Notes: generated by a model not told the origin, from the sequence alone. Numbered from the stretch's first letter, positions 35,787 through 46,385 are shown. The stretch: DNA of 64,000 nucleotides from Exiguobacterium sp. s146 (GCF_018618415.1 NZ_JACSMA010000002.1:496001-560000); one strand, 5' to 3'. Numbers and translations: made by a program.

Positions 35787-36696
35787 TGACCGAGGCGAGA
35801 ATTTCGCGCCCGCCGCGTCCGAGCAGGTCGTCTGCTACGTCTTTCCCGAGTGCGACCGCGTCTGACGACGTCTTCGTCACGCGGAGCACTTCTTTGCCGT
35901 CGACCGAGGCGATGAGACCTGTGAGTGTCACGTCATCCCCGTCGACCGTCGCATAACCGCCGACCGGTACGTGGCAACTGCCTTCGATTGCCTTAAGGAA
36001 CGTCCGCTCGGCCGTCGCGGCTTTCGCCGTCACGTCATCGTGCAACAGTTGCAAGATGGCCGTCACTTCGGCGTCGTCTTTCCGGCTCTCGATGGCGAGG
36101 ACACCTTGTCCGACGGCCGGGACCATCATGTCGGCGTCAAGCGCTTCGAAGTCGACGCGATCCGTCCATCCCATCCGTTCGAGCCCGGCTTTGGCGAGCA
36201 AGATGGCGTTGAAGTGTTCCGTCTCAAGTTTTTTGAGGCGCGTATCGATGTTTCCGCGAATCCATTGAATGTCGAAATCTGGGCGCGCGGCAAGCATCTG
36301 GGCCCCGCGACGAAGCGAGCTCGTCCCGATGACGGCACCTTCCGGGAGCGTCTCGAGCGTATAGCCCTTCTCGCAGATGAGCACGTCTCGGGCGTCGACG
36401 CGTTTCGGCATGCAGCTGATATAGAGCTCTTCCGGCAACTCGGCCGGGACGTCTTTCATGCTGTGGACGGCGAAATCGATGTCGCCAGCAATCATCTGTT
36501 GTTGAATCTCTTTGACGAACAAGCCTTTGCCGCCGACTTTTGATAGTTGCACGTCGACGATTTGGTCGCCTTTCGTCACGATCTCTTTGATTTCGAACTC
36601 GTTTTGAGCTCCGGCTTTCTTCAATTGGTCGATGACCCATTTCGTCTGTGTCATCGCAAGTTGTGAGCGGCGTGAGCCGACGATAATTTTACGCAT
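35779..36696 (-). CDS. hemC: hydroxymethylbilane synthase (porphobilinogen deaminase)
   Basis: 305-residue enzyme that polymerises porphobilinogen. The dipyrromethane cofactor cysteine is C241 in EGSCHVPVGGYA. The N-terminal IIVGSRRSQLAMTQT and GTSSLRRGAQ motifs bind substrate. The start at 36696 has AAGGGGA 8 bases upstream. It follows hemA directly; B. subtilis has hemX in between. Confidence 0.97.
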   Translation of the reverse strand: MRKIIVGSRRSQLAMTQTKWVIDQLKKAGAQNEFEIKEIVTKGDQIVDVQLSKVGGKGLFVKEIQQQMIAGDIDFAVHSMKDVPAELPEELYISCMPKRVDARDVLICEKGYTLETLPEGAVIGTSSLRRGAQMLAARPDFDIQWIRGNIDTRLKKLETEHFNAILLAKAGLERMGWTDRVDFEALDADMMVPAVGQGVLAIESRKDDAEVTAILQLLHDDVTAKAATAERTFLKAIEGSCHVPVGGYATVDGDDVTLTGLIASVDGKEVLRVTKTSSDAVALGKDVADDLLGRGGREILASVNA

Positions 36697-36714
36697 GATC
36701 GGTATCCCCTTCAT

Positions 36715-36748
36715 CAAAAAAGGCGACGAGAGTCGCCGCCTTTTTGGT
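36715..36748 (-). terminator. terminator-like hairpin between hemA and hemC
   Basis: Minus-strand GGCGACTCTCGTCGCC, an almost perfect short hairpin followed by six T. Only about 20 bases separate it from the hemC start, so it acts as a partial terminator or processing site inside the operon. Confidence 0.7.
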
Positions 36749-36754
36749 TTTGTA

Positions 36755-38098
36755 TTAGCGCATCAAGGCGCGAAGTGGTGCTTTGGCTGACGTCGCTTCG
36801 GCTTCTTCCGTTTCCGGTTCGGCGTCAGGGACGTCGACATCCAGACCGAACGTCTCCACGAACTGATTGATGCGTGTGTTCGCATCGGGTTGCGCGGCGG
36901 CGTCTTTAATGTAGTCAATTGGTTCACGAAGCATCTGGTTGATGATTGACTTCATGTGCTTGCCGATGACTTTTTTATCGCGGTCCGATAAATGGTCAAG
37001 CTTGCGCTCGAGGCTTTCCATCGTCTCTTCTTGAATGTTGAGTGCACGGGCGCGCAATTCATTCATGATTGGCACGACACCGAGCGTGATGAGCCACGTT
37101 TGGAACTCTTGAATCGCCTCATCGATTTTGATTTCAATCTTTTCAGCTTCGACGAGACGGGCCGCCAAGTTTTTATTGACGATGCCGTTCAAGTCATCCA
37201 CATCGAACAAGTGGACGCCTGGAAGCGCCCGGACCGCTGGATCGATATCTCGCGGCACGGCAATGTCGATTAATAACAGCGGACGTTCCCGGCGGAGCAG
37301 TTGTGCTGCAGCGACGTCATCATAGGCGATGACCGCTTCTTTCGCACCGGTCGAGCTGATTAAAATATCGGCGTCGAGCAAGCCGCAGGCAATCTCACGA
37401 ATCGAGTGGGCCCGGCCTTTGAACTTGTCAGCGACCGCTTTCGCTTTGCTCTCGGTCCGGTTAAAGACGGCAATCTGTTTCGCACCGGCCTCGAACAAGT
37501 TGAGCGTCGTCAACTCGCCTGTCTCCCCCGCACCGACGACGACGACTTGTTTGTCATCGAGCGACGTATACATCTCTTGGGCAAGCGTGACCGCTGCCGC
37601 GCTGACCGATACCGACATTTCCCCAATTTGCGTGTCAGTATGGGCACGTTTGGCAAGCGTCACGGCTTCTTTGAACAGTTTGTTGAATACCGTTCCCGTC
37701 GTCCCATTCTCTTGGGCGCGGAAGAAGCTCGATTTTACTTGCCCTAAAATCTGTGTTTCCCCAATGATCATCGAATCGAGTCCAGACGTGACACGGAACA
37801 AGTGGCGGATCGCCTCTTCTCCTTCACGAATCGACAAATACGGTGTAAATTGGTCCATCTCTAAATCGAACCAGTTCGCTAAGAAACGTTTTGTATAATA
37901 GCGTCCTGTATGGAGCTGGTCTGTGACGACGTATAGCTCCGTCCGGTTACAAGTTGACAAAATAACCGATTCAAATATGCTTTTCTCTTCGCGAAGTGCA
38001 ATCATCGCATCCACGATTTCTTGCTCCCCAAACGAGAACTGCTCCCGAATCGCGACAGGGGCTGTCTTGTTATTTAGTCCAACGACGACAATATGCAT
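36755..38098 (-). CDS. hemA: glutamyl-tRNA reductase
   Basis: 447-residue NADPH-dependent enzyme, the first committed step of C5 tetrapyrrole synthesis. The nucleophilic cysteine is C50 in ILSTCNRTELY. NADP binding is in VVVGAGETGELTT. The start at 38098 has GAGGGG 9 bases upstream. The C-terminal end (after about residue 415) is Glu-rich and less conserved. First gene of the hem operon. Confidence 0.97.
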   Translation of the reverse strand: MHIVVVGLNNKTAPVAIREQFSFGEQEIVDAMIALREEKSIFESVILSTCNRTELYVVTDQLHTGRYYTKRFLANWFDLEMDQFTPYLSIREGEEAIRHLFRVTSGLDSMIIGETQILGQVKSSFFRAQENGTTGTVFNKLFKEAVTLAKRAHTDTQIGEMSVSVSAAAVTLAQEMYTSLDDKQVVVVGAGETGELTTLNLFEAGAKQIAVFNRTESKAKAVADKFKGRAHSIREIACGLLDADILISSTGAKEAVIAYDDVAAAQLLRRERPLLLIDIAVPRDIDPAVRALPGVHLFDVDDLNGIVNKNLAARLVEAEKIEIKIDEAIQEFQTWLITLGVVPIMNELRARALNIQEETMESLERKLDHLSDRDKKVIGKHMKSIINQMLREPIDYIKDAAAQPDANTRINQFVETFGLDVDVPDAEPETEEAEATSAKAPLRALMR

Positions 38099-38162
38099 GT
38101 ATCTCTTCCCCTCATCCAAAATCCACCGACGGTTGTCTTTTCTATTTCAATCTCTACCGTAC

Positions 38163-38171
38163 ATTATAACA
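38163..38171 (-). promoter_or_regulatory. extended -10 promoter of the hem operon
   Basis: TGTTATAAT, a perfect extended -10 box, about 65 bases before the hemA start. The -35 region is poor. Confidence 0.55.
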
Positions 38172-38237
38172 GTTCTTATCTGGTAACTATAATCTTCTGT
38201 TTGATTTTCCTGAAATAAAATAAGAACTTTTTGTGAC

Positions 38238-38280
38238 GAAAAAAAGTAGAAACGGACATAGAGACCATTTCTACTTGATT
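38238..38280 (-). terminator. terminator of the AI-2E family gene
   Basis: Minus-strand AAGTAGAAATGG pairs with CCGTTTCTACTT around a loop, followed by seven T. Confidence 0.9.
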
Positions 38281-38282
38281 CC

Positions 38283-39461
38283 TCATTTTAGAGAGGATGG
38301 ATCGGTGATGATTGTACTTTCTTGTACCTTGTCTTCCTCTTCCGCTTCGAGGTAATGCTTCCGTTCCCTCAGCTTGTAAATGCGGACGATATTTTTCACG
38401 ACGACTTTCGCCACCGCATAGAATGGAACCGCGATGAGCATCCCGATAATCCCGGCCAAGTTCCCGGCGACGAGCAAGACGATGATAATCGTCAGCGGGT
38501 GTACTTTGAGCGACTTGCCTTGGATGAGCGGCGAGATGACGTTCGATTCGATCTGTTGAACGATGATGATGACGACGATGACCCAGAGCACTTTAATCGG
38601 ATCTTGGATGAAGGCGACGACAACGGCCGGTGCCGCACCGAGGAACGGTCCGACATACGGGATGATGTTCGTCACCATCATGAAGAGTGCGAGCAAGATC
38701 GCATAATCGAGTCCGATAATCCACAATCCGATGAGCGACGTGATTCCGACGAAGAACGCCACGATCAACTGGGCATGGACGTAGTTCTTCACCGTCGTAT
38801 GCATGTCATGCAAGATGTTGCGTGTCTCACGCTCATAGCTCGACGGCAACAACTTCACGATTGAGTCTGGAAGTCGTTTCCCGTCTAACAGCATATAAAG
38901 CAACATGAACGGAATAACGACAATCGTGATGACGGCCGACGTGATGAAGCCGACGAGACGACCGACGGATGAGGCGATATTCCCAAAGACGTCTCCGAGA
39001 TACGACGTCACGTTGTTCGTGAAGTCGGTGAACATGTCGTCATTCTCGGCGATGAAGCGTGACAAGAACTCGTTTTGCATGAGCGAGTCACGAACGGCGA
39101 ACGCCTGTTGCTGTAATTCCTTGGCAATGCTCGGCATCGCGTTGACGAGCGATGTCACCTGTTCCGCGAGCACCGGTCCGAGGATGCTGAAGACGAGCGT
39201 GAACACGAGGACGAGTCCTCCAAGCGTGATGCCGACAGCGAGCGGCCGCTTGCCGCCCATCCGTTTCTCTAAGAAATCGACAATCCCGACTAAGAAATAA
39301 TAAAAAAGTCCGGCAATGATGAGCGGTACCGTGACGAGCGCCAAAATGACTTGGATTGGTTGGAACACGAAAGAAATTTCCGTCCCGACCCAGATGACCA
39401 AGAAAATCGTCAGCGTCCAAAATAAAAAGCGGTACCATTTGTTCTGAAACATGATTTGCAT
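38283..39461 (-). CDS. AI-2E transporter family (PerM/YtvI-like) permease
   Basis: 392-residue membrane protein of the AI-2E/UPF0118 exporter family. About seven to eight membrane segments surround the conserved VIPFMLLYMLLDGKRL and the C-terminal VTNIIPYVGPFLGAAPAVVVAF and VHPLTIIIVLLVAG stretches. The family includes efflux proteins of uncertain substrate, so the physiological role is not deduced. It sits between hemA and engB, an insertion relative to B. subtilis. Confidence 0.88.
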   Translation of the reverse strand: MQIMFQNKWYRFLFWTLTIFLVIWVGTEISFVFQPIQVILALVTVPLIIAGLFYYFLVGIVDFLEKRMGGKRPLAVGITLGGLVLVFTLVFSILGPVLAEQVTSLVNAMPSIAKELQQQAFAVRDSLMQNEFLSRFIAENDDMFTDFTNNVTSYLGDVFGNIASSVGRLVGFITSAVITIVVIPFMLLYMLLDGKRLPDSIVKLLPSSYERETRNILHDMHTTVKNYVHAQLIVAFFVGITSLIGLWIIGLDYAILLALFMMVTNIIPYVGPFLGAAPAVVVAFIQDPIKVLWVIVVIIIVQQIESNVISPLIQGKSLKVHPLTIIIVLLVAGNLAGIIGMLIAVPFYAVAKVVVKNIVRIYKLRERKHYLEAEEEDKVQESTIITDPSSLK

Positions 39462-39506
39462 CTTTCCACCTCATTAACTATTCTCTTGTCTTATGTAATT
39501 AGGACA

Positions 39507-39512
39507 ATTATA
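39507..39512 (-). promoter_or_regulatory. -10 box upstream of the AI-2E family gene
   Basis: Perfect TATAAT about 45 bases upstream of the ATG at 39461; no convincing -35 box. Confidence 0.4.
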
Positions 39513-39542
39513 CGATACTTACCCGCTCTCGTAACCCTAAAA

Positions 39543-39573
39543 ACAAAAAAGACGAGGGGCTGCCCTCGTCTTC
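39543..39573 (-). terminator. terminator of the lon-engB operon
   Basis: Minus-strand GACGAGGG, loop CAG, CCCCTCGTC, then six T, just after the engB stop. Confidence 0.92.
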
Positions 39574-39575
39574 GG

Positions 39576-40172
39576 TCAATCTTCTTCGCGTGTCAATAAA
39601 TCGTAAATCGCTTTCCATGCCTCGTCTTTTCCTTCTGCCGTCTCCGCCGAGAATGCGACGAACCGGTCCGACGGGTCAAACTGAAGCTTGCGTTTTACCG
39701 CCGCCTCATGCTTTTGACGTTGCGCCTTCTTGATTTTATCGAGCTTCGTCGCCACGACGATGACCGGAATCTCGTAATGCTTCAAGAAGTTGTACATCGT
39801 CACGTCGTCACCTGTCGGCTCATGACGGATATCGACCAACAGGACGACGCCACGAAGCGCGCTCTGTGACGTCAAATATTGCTCCATCATGACGCCCCAC
39901 TTCTCACGCTCCGTCTTCGAGACTTTTGCGTAGCCGTAGCCCGGGACGTCGACGAACATGATTTCATCGTTGATGTTGAAGAAGTTCAGCGTCTGTGTCT
40001 TCCCTGGTTTCGAAGACGTCCGTGCGAGTGCTTTGCGCTGACAAATCTTGTTGATGAACGATGATTTCCCGACGTTCGAACGTCCGGCGAGTGCGACTTC
40101 CGGCAACTCATGAATTGGGTAATGGTCCGGTGCGACAGCACTCGTGACGAATTCTGCTTTAGTGATTTTCAT
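39576..40172 (-). CDS. engB: ribosome biogenesis GTPase EngB (YsxC/YihA)
   Basis: 198-residue TRAFAC GTPase needed for 50S subunit maturation. G1 is [13 protein letters not shown], the switch I region is [12 protein letters not shown]3 is DVPGYGYA and G4 is ATKLDK. It starts 3 bases after the lon stop and is followed by a terminator, so lon-engB form an operon, the same order as in B. subtilis. Confidence 0.97.
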   Translation of the reverse strand: MKITKAEFVTSAVAPDHYPIHELPEVALAGRSNVGKSSFINKICQRKALARTSSKPGKTQTLNFFNINDEIMFVDVPGYGYAKVSKTEREKWGVMMEQYLTSQSALRGVVLLVDIRHEPTGDDVTMYNFLKHYEIPVIVVATKLDKIKKAQRQKHEAAVKRKLQFDPSDRFVAFSAETAEGKDEAWKAIYDLLTREED

Positions 40173-40175
40173 TAT

Positions 40176-42476
40176 TTAATTTCCTCCAAATGCTACTTCT
40201 AATACTTGATCGAGCGTCGTGACCGGGACGAACGTCAGTTTCTCACGGACGGTGTCTTGAATGTCATCGATGTCACGCTCATTGTCTTTCGGAATGACGA
40301 TCGTCGTCAAGCCGGCGCGGTGCGCGGCGAGCGCTTTCTCTTTCAACCCGCCGATTGGCAGGACGCGGCCGCGGAGCGTGATTTCCCCGGTCATCCCGAT
40401 GTCGCGGCGGACTTTTTTACCGGTCAATGCCGAGATGAGCGCCGTTGCGATGGTAATGCCGGCCGATGGACCGTCTTTCGGGACGGCACCTTCCGGGACG
40501 TGGATATGCACGTCTTGGCGCTCGTAGAACGTCGGGTCAATCCCGAACCGCTCTGCGTTCGAACGGACGTAGCTATACGCCGTCTGCGCCGACTCTTGCA
40601 TGACGTCACCAAGTTTCCCCGTCAACTGGAGCTTGCCTTTACCAGGTGCGAGCGCGACCTCGATCGTGAGCGTATCGCCCCCGAACGCCGTGTAGGCGAG
40701 TCCGGTGACGGCGCCGATCGAGTCTTCCGTCTCCCCTTTGCCGTAGCGATACTTCGGTTTCCCGAGGTAGTCGCCGAGACTCTTCAACGAGACGGTGACG
40801 CGTTTCTTCTCACCGATGGCGATTTGCTTCGCCGCTTTCCGGCAGAGAGAACCGATGACGCGTTCCAAGTTCCGGACACCGGCCTCACGCGTGTAACGGC
40901 GGACGACTTCATACAAGGCGTCCTCTTTAATCGTGAGTTGGCTCTTCTTCAAGCCGTGCTCTTTATATTGCTTCGGTACCAAGTGACGCTTGGCGATCTC
41001 GACTTTCTCGAGTTCCGTGTAGCCGCCGATTTGGATGAGTTCCATCCGATCGAGGAGCGGCGCCGGAATTTGCGAGACGTCGTTCGCCGTCGCGATGAAG
41101 AGTACGTTCGACAAGTCGAACGGTTCCTCGATATAGTGGTCCGAGAACGAGACGTTCTGTTCCGGGTCGAGTACTTCGAGCATGGCCGACGCCGGGTCGC
41201 CCCGGAAATCGGACGCCATCTTGTCGATCTCGTCGAGCAAGAACACCGGGTTCTTGCTTTCGGCCTGTTTCAAGCCACGAATGATGCGGCCTGGCATCGC
41301 CCCGATGTACGTACGGCGGTGCCCACGAATCTCAGCCTCGTCCCGTACCCCACCGAGCGAGACGCGGACGAAGTGACGTTCGAGCGCCGACGCGATCGAG
41401 CGGGCGAGCGACGTCTTCCCGACCCCTGGAGGTCCGGCAAGACAAAGAATCGGTCCGCGGAGCGAGTTCGTCAATTGACGGACCGCCAAATATTCGAGGA
41501 TGCGGTCTTTCACCGATTCGAGCCCGTAATGGTCGTCATCGAGCACATCGGCCGCGTGCTTGACGTCAAGTTTGTCTTCCGTCTCGATGCCCCACGGCAG
41601 CGAAGCAATCCAGTCGAGGTAGTTGCGGATGACGGCATACTCGGGTGACGTCGCCGGGACGACGTTCAACCGCTCGGCTTCCCGCATGACGTTCTTCCGT
41701 GTCGTCTCCGGCAAATCGAGCGCCTCGAGCTTCTCACGGAGACGGTTCGGTTCAGACTCTTGCGACTGGTCGCCGAGCTCTTGCTGAATCGTCTTCATCT
41801 GTTCGCGCAAATAATATTCCTTTTGCGCCTGTTCGATTGTCTTTTTCGTCCGTTCGCGCAACTCTTGCTCGAGCTCGATGATTTCGACCTCATGCGTCAT
41901 AATCTCGAGCAGCTCCAAGCCGCGTTTGACCGCGTCCGGTTCTTCGAGCATCGCTTGGCGGATGTCGACGTCGACGTCGAGCTTCGACGCGATATAGTCG
42001 GTCAACGACTCGAGCCGCTCATACATCTCGAAACGACGGCGCTCGTCCGGTGACAAGCCTTTGATGGACCCGACGAGTTTGCCGAACTGTTCTTTCAATA
42101 GGCGTACGAGTGCCGTCCGCTCGACTTCTTCCCCTTCGACGAGTTCGAGCGGTTCGACGTCCGCGAACCAGCCTTCCTTCGTCTCTTCGATAGAGTTGAT
42201 CTTGACGCGCTCTTTCCCGACCAAGCGGACGCGGACCGTCTCATTCGACAGCTCGCTCATCTTGGCGATATGGACGCGTGTCCCGATCGCGTACAAGTCT
42301 TCCGGTTCAGGTGATTCTTTCCCCGTCTCTTTTTGTGTCACAACAATCAAATCTGTCTCGTGTTCCTTTGCGGCAAGGAGTGCCCGTAGGGAGAGCGGAC
42401 GCCCCACGTCGATTGTCACTCCGATGAGCGGATACACCACGACTCCACGCAAAGGAAGGATTGGTAATTGTTCCAT
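40176..42476 (-). CDS. lon: ATP-dependent protease Lon
   Basis: 766-residue LonA protease degrading misfolded and regulatory proteins. N-terminal substrate-binding domain ([13 protein letters not shown]), then the AAA module with Walker [14 protein letters not shown] and Walker [11 protein letters not shown], then the serine protease domain with the Ser-Lys dyad in [12 protein letters not shown] and the later KEKALAAHR. The ATG at 42476 has AGGAGG upstream. A terminator hairpin sits between clpX and lon; lonB is absent. Confidence 0.97.
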   Translation of the reverse strand: MEQLPILPLRGVVVYPLIGVTIDVGRPLSLRALLAAKEHETDLIVVTQKETGKESPEPEDLYAIGTRVHIAKMSELSNETVRVRLVGKERVKINSIEETKEGWFADVEPLELVEGEEVERTALVRLLKEQFGKLVGSIKGLSPDERRRFEMYERLESLTDYIASKLDVDVDIRQAMLEEPDAVKRGLELLEIMTHEVEIIELEQELRERTKKTIEQAQKEYYLREQMKTIQQELGDQSQESEPNRLREKLEALDLPETTRKNVMREAERLNVVPATSPEYAVIRNYLDWIASLPWGIETEDKLDVKHAADVLDDDHYGLESVKDRILEYLAVRQLTNSLRGPILCLAGPPGVGKTSLARSIASALERHFVRVSLGGVRDEAEIRGHRRTYIGAMPGRIIRGLKQAESKNPVFLLDEIDKMASDFRGDPASAMLEVLDPEQNVSFSDHYIEEPFDLSNVLFIATANDVSQIPAPLLDRMELIQIGGYTELEKVEIAKRHLVPKQYKEHGLKKSQLTIKEDALYEVVRRYTREAGVRNLERVIGSLCRKAAKQIAIGEKKRVTVSLKSLGDYLGKPKYRYGKGETEDSIGAVTGLAYTAFGGDTLTIEVALAPGKGKLQLTGKLGDVMQESAQTAYSYVRSNAERFGIDPTFYERQDVHIHVPEGAVPKDGPSAGITIATALISALTGKKVRRDIGMTGEITLRGRVLPIGGLKEKALAAHRAGLTTIVIPKDNERDIDDIQDTVREKLTFVPVTTLDQVLEVAFGGN

Positions 42477-42493
42477 TACAACGCCTCCTGTGC

Positions 42494-42540
42494 AAAAAGG
42501 CCCAAAACTCGGATGTGCCGAGTGTTTGAGCCTTCTTCGT
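42494..42540 (-). terminator. terminator between clpX and lon
   Basis: Minus-strand GAAGGCTCAAACACTCGG pairs imperfectly with CCGAGTTTTGGGCCTT, followed by T residues. The lon ribosome-binding site begins about 10 bases later. Confidence 0.8.
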
Positions 42541-42546
42541 TCAAAA

Positions 42547-43815
42547 TTATGCTGTCTCTTTATTGTCGCCTGTCTGTTCGACAGTACCATCGCGAAGGAC
42601 GTATTTCGGACCGGCAAGACCCGTAATCGTTTCATCCGTGATGATGACTTTCTCGATATCGTCGCGCGATGGGACAGTGAACATCACATCGAGCATCATT
42701 TCTTCGATAATCGAGCGGAGACCGCGTGCGCCTGTCTTACGTTTGATGGCAAGTTTGGCAATTTCAATCAATGCCTCGTCGGTGAACGAGAGTTCGACAT
42801 CGTCGAGTTCGAGCATTTTCTCGTACTGACGAACGAGGGCGTTCTTCGGCTTCGTCAAGATCTCGACGAGTGCTTCCTCGTCAAGCGTCGTGAGCGTCGC
42901 CATGACCGGTAAACGACCGATGAATTCAGGAATCAATCCGAATTTCTGAAGGTCTTCCGGAAGTGCGCGGGCGAGCAAGTCTTCTTGCGTCAACTCGCGG
43001 TTCTCTTGGTCGTTCCCAAAGCCGATGACTTTCTTCCCGATGCGGCGTTTGACGACCGCTTCGATGCCAGCGAACGCGCCGCCGACGATGAACAAGATGT
43101 TCGTCGTATCGATTTGGATGAACTCTTGATGCGGATGCTTACGTCCACCTTGCGGCGGTACGCTTGCGACCGTACCTTCCAAGATTTTAAGAAGTGCCTG
43201 CTGAACACCTTCACCCGATACGTCACGCGTAATCGATGGGTTTTCCGACTTGCGGGCAATCTTATCGATTTCATCGATATAGATAATCCCTTTTTCAGCC
43301 TTCTCGACATCATAGTCAGCCGATTGAATCAACTTGAGCAAGATGTTCTCGACGTCTTCCCCGACGTAACCGGCTTCCGTCAAGCTCGTCGCGTCCGCGA
43401 TTGCGAACGGGACGTTCAAGACGCGAGCCATCGTCTGAGCGAGAAGCGTCTTACCGCTACCAGTTGGTCCAATCATGACGATGTTCGACTTCGAAAGCTC
43501 GACATCATCCGAACGGCCACCGGCGTTGATACGTTTATAGTGGTTATAGACGGCTACTGAAAGCGCACGTTTGGCGCGGTCTTGACCAATAACATAATCG
43601 TCTAGGATGTTACGAATCTCTTGTGGTTTTGGAATGTCTTTAAATTCGACTTCTTCCTCCACACCTAGCTCTTCCTCAACGATTTCATTGCAAAGTTCGA
43701 TACATTCGTCACAAATGTATACGCCAGGACCGGCGACTAATTTACGGACTTGTTCTTGCGATTTTCCGCAAAACGAGCACTTGAGTTGCCCCTTTTCCTC
43801 GTTAAATTTGAACAT
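42547..43815 (-). CDS. clpX: ATP-dependent Clp protease ATP-binding subunit ClpX
   Basis: 422-residue AAA+ unfoldase working with ClpP. The N-terminal zinc domain has four cysteines (CSFCG and CDECIELC). The ATPase core has [13 protein letters not shown] and [15 protein letters not shown]. The ClpP-binding loop (IGFG) lies in [11 protein letters not shown]. The start at 43815 has AAGGGG 8 bases upstream. A separate sigma-A promoter precedes it. Confidence 0.98.
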   Translation of the reverse strand: MFKFNEEKGQLKCSFCGKSQEQVRKLVAGPGVYICDECIELCNEIVEEELGVEEEVEFKDIPKPQEIRNILDDYVIGQDRAKRALSVAVYNHYKRINAGGRSDDVELSKSNIVMIGPTGSGKTLLAQTMARVLNVPFAIADATSLTEAGYVGEDVENILLKLIQSADYDVEKAEKGIIYIDEIDKIARKSENPSITRDVSGEGVQQALLKILEGTVASVPPQGGRKHPHQEFIQIDTTNILFIVGGAFAGIEAVVKRRIGKKVIGFGNDQENRELTQEDLLARALPEDLQKFGLIPEFIGRLPVMATLTTLDEEALVEILTKPKNALVRQYEKMLELDDVELSFTDEALIEIAKLAIKRKTGARGLRSIIEEMMLDVMFTVPSRDDIEKVIITDETITGLAGPKYVLRDGTVEQTGDNKETA

Positions 43816-43925
43816 TCGGTACACCCCTTCTAAATGAAAATGGATGTAAGTGCGATAAATCGCCTATTTGTATTCCCAGGTGCACATGCACCGTGAAAAG
43901 ACATTTACATCTCTGCGTTGCAATA

Positions 43926-43954
43926 ATTGTAGCATGAACAAATCACTTCATCAA
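43926..43954 (-). promoter_or_regulatory. sigma-A promoter of clpX
   Basis: TTGATG (43949-43954) and TACAAT (43926-43931) at 17-base spacing, with TGC just before the -10 box. It lies downstream of the tig terminator. Confidence 0.75.
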
Positions 43955-43981
43955 AGATAAACACATGCAAAGTGTCGTGAC

Positions 43982-44020
43982 GAAAAAAAGGACGACTGCT
44001 GAGCAGCCGTCCTTCTGTCA
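43982..44020 (-). terminator. terminator of tig
   Basis: Minus-strand AAGGACGGCTGCT pairs with AGCAGTCGTCCTT, followed by seven T, just after the tig stop. Confidence 0.93.
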
Positions 44021-44025
44021 TCCGA

Positions 44026-45318
44026 TTACTTCGCTTTCCCGTTTTCAACGAGAACGTCGATCGCTTTACGGAATTTGAGGTCACCTTTAAGTGTCTCGAT
44101 TCCGCCTTGTGGCGCGAGCATCGTGCGGAGTTGATCCGGCGCGATGTTGTAAAGTTTAGACATTTCTTCGAGTTCTTTCTCAGCATCTTCGTCAGACACT
44201 TCGATCGCTTCTTTCTCAGCGATTGCTTTCAAGACGAGACGAGCTTTAACGCGCTCTTCAGCTTGCTCTTTCATCTCTTCGCGCATCGCTTCTTCAGTCG
44301 TTCCAGTGAGCTGGAAGTACATGTCGAGGTCGATTCCTTGTGAAGAAACACGTGTGCCGAACTCTTGAACCATGCGGTCTACTTCTTGGTCAACGAGTAC
44401 TGCAGGTACGTCGATTGTTGCGTTAGCTGTTGCTTGCTCGACGAGTTGGTCGCGCATTGTGCCTTCCGCTTCTTGTTTCTTCGCAGTTTCTAAACGCTCA
44501 CGGATTTTCGCTTTCAACTCGTCGAGTGATGAGACTGACTCGTCGATGTCTTTTGCGAACTCGTCGTCGAGCTCAGGAACTTGCTTCGCTTTGACTTCGT
44601 GAAGTTTGACTTTGAATGTCGCTGGTTTACCCGCCAAGTTTTCAGCGTGGTACTCTTCAGGGAATGTTACTTCAACGTCTTTTTCTTCGCCAGCCGTCAA
44701 GCCGACCATTTGCTCTTCGAATCCAGGGATGAATTGGCCTGAACCGATTTCGAGCGTGTAGTTCTCAGCTGTGCCGCCTTCGAATTGCTCTCCGTCAGCG
44801 AAACCTGCGAAATCAAAGACAGCTGTATCGCCGTTTTCGATTGCGCCTTCTTTGACAGCAAGCTCTGCGCCTTGCTGTTGAAGCGCGTCAAGTTCAGCTG
44901 CAACTTCTTCGTCAGTGACTGTTGTTTCAACAGCTTCGTACTCGAGACCTTTGTATTCGCCAAGCTCAGCTTCTGGCTCAACAACGAACGTTACTTTGAA
45001 CGTTACTGGTTTGCCTTTTTCGAGCGTGCCGTCTACATCGATGTTTTCGAGAGCGATTGGTTCGAAACCAGCTTCTTCGACCGCACCTTGGACTGTGTCA
45101 CGGTAGAGGATATCGAGCGCATCTTGATAGAGCGCTTCTTCTCCGTACATTTTGTTGAACATTGGGCGTGGCAATTTCCCTTTACGGAAGCCAGGCACGT
45201 TCAAAGTTTTGACGACATCTTTAAATGCGGCGTCGACTGCTTTATCAAAAGCTTCTGCAGGTGCTTCGTACGTGAGTACGCCTTGGCTACCTGATGTTTT
45301 TTCCCATTTTGCTGTCAT
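44026..45318 (-). CDS. tig: trigger factor, ribosome-associated chaperone
   Basis: 430-residue trigger factor that receives nascent chains at the ribosome exit. The ribosome-binding signature is in FRKGKLPRPMF near the N-terminus. The FKBP-type prolyl isomerase domain follows (GDTAVFDFAGFADGEQFEGG, SGQFIPGFEEQMVG), then the helical chaperone arms. The start at 45318 has GGAGGG 7 bases upstream. Confidence 0.97.
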   Translation of the reverse strand: MTAKWEKTSGSQGVLTYEAPAEAFDKAVDAAFKDVVKTLNVPGFRKGKLPRPMFNKMYGEEALYQDALDILYRDTVQGAVEEAGFEPIALENIDVDGTLEKGKPVTFKVTFVVEPEAELGEYKGLEYEAVETTVTDEEVAAELDALQQQGAELAVKEGAIENGDTAVFDFAGFADGEQFEGGTAENYTLEIGSGQFIPGFEEQMVGLTAGEEKDVEVTFPEEYHAENLAGKPATFKVKLHEVKAKQVPELDDEFAKDIDESVSSLDELKAKIRERLETAKKQEAEGTMRDQLVEQATANATIDVPAVLVDQEVDRMVQEFGTRVSSQGIDLDMYFQLTGTTEEAMREEMKEQAEERVKARLVLKAIAEKEAIEVSDEDAEKELEEMSKLYNIAPDQLRTMLAPQGGIETLKGDLKFRKAIDVLVENGKAK

Positions 45319-45371
45319 GCTAAGTCCCTCCAACAATTCATTTATACGTACAAGAATGTACAACAATCCGT

Positions 45372-45380
45372 ATTATAGCA
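45372..45380 (-). promoter_or_regulatory. extended -10 promoter of tig
   Basis: TGCTATAAT, a perfect -10 with the TG extension, about 55 bases before the tig start; the -35 is weak. Confidence 0.6.
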
Positions 45381-45406
45381 TAAATCCGACGACTGCACAC
45401 AAGGAT

Positions 45407-46312
45407 TTAGTCTAGAAACGCCTCGGTGAAACGCATGTCCGCCTCAAGGATTTCCGCGGCCAGGCCGTCTGTTTCCTCGTGTTGCAAGATGGCCGTTTTT
45501 GCCTGCCCGATTGCCGCCTCCACGTCAGACGCGTCTTGCGGTGTGAACGGGTAATGCGTATACATGTAGTTCATGAGCAGCTGTGTCGCGATCTCATCGC
45601 CATAGACGACACGCTGCAATTGATTCGTCATCGCTTCCCACGCTTGCGTGTGCACGGTCGCCTCATCTTGCGTCAACCGGTGCCGCGTCCCGAGGTCCGT
45701 CCATTCGATGACCGGCAACTCGTCAAACGCTTTTTGGAGCACGATCAACTTCATCAACTTCGGACGTTCGGCGACGAGGAGCTCTTTCAAGACGTTGTCG
45801 AGGACGTCATCGATATTGAAATGGACGTGTTCGAGCGTCTCGATTTGTTCGCCGATTCCGCCACGATGAAGGATTCGCTTCACTTTGGCGATTGCGGCCG
45901 GAAATTCGGTCAACTTCAACACTTGCAACACTTGATGTGCTTGCGTGTTGACGTGGTCGGCCTTCTCTTGCCATTCGAGATAGCGATTGATCCAATGGGC
46001 CGCCTCGAACGGTTGGTCACGCATGATGTAATACTGGGCGATTTGAAGCCCTCCGGCTGCAGGTTCTTCTGCCACCGTCATCTGAGTCGTGACGAGTTCT
46101 TCGAGTTTCTCGAGCGTCTCCGGTTCTTCCGGTCGTTCCATCAGACATTGGAACAGCTCCATGAAAATAAAGGGATCACCGGGCACTGCCTCATACCAAT
46201 CCCATAGAATCGGTTCGACCCGTTGCCGTTCGCCAGCCGTGTCCGCTTCTTGAATCATCTTCTGAAGCCGCGACCAGTTCCCAGGAAACGGGTACGCTTT
46301 CTCTTTTGCCAT
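45407..46312 (-). CDS. helical-repeat (TPR-like) protein upstream of tig
   Basis: 301-residue acidic all-alpha protein beginning MAKEKAYPFPGNW. Repeating helix pairs (for example FIFMELFQCLMERPEEPETLEKLEEL and EAAHWINRYLEWQEKADHV) suggest a TPR-like fold. B. subtilis has ysoA, a TPR protein, at the same place upstream of tig; homology is inferred from position and fold. The start at 46312 is set by AAGGG 9 bases upstream. Confidence 0.65.
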   Translation of the reverse strand: MAKEKAYPFPGNWSRLQKMIQEADTAGERQRVEPILWDWYEAVPGDPFIFMELFQCLMERPEEPETLEKLEELVTTQMTVAEEPAAGGLQIAQYYIMRDQPFEAAHWINRYLEWQEKADHVNTQAHQVLQVLKLTEFPAAIAKVKRILHRGGIGEQIETLEHVHFNIDDVLDNVLKELLVAERPKLMKLIVLQKAFDELPVIEWTDLGTRHRLTQDEATVHTQAWEAMTNQLQRVVYGDEIATQLLMNYMYTHYPFTPQDASDVEAAIGQAKTAILQHEETDGLAAEILEADMRFTEAFLD

Positions 46313-46385
46313 CTCTCCACACCCTTTCCATTCATCTCCATCTTCCGTTAGGAATCGATTCGTTGTCAATCAATACCCCGAAAAA

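Noticed and set aside
40206-41648. 480-codon open frame on the plus strand opposite lon
   Set aside because: It is an antisense shadow of the lon reading frame, with Arg/Asp/Val-rich composition and no recognisable motif. High-GC third positions keep the opposite frame open.
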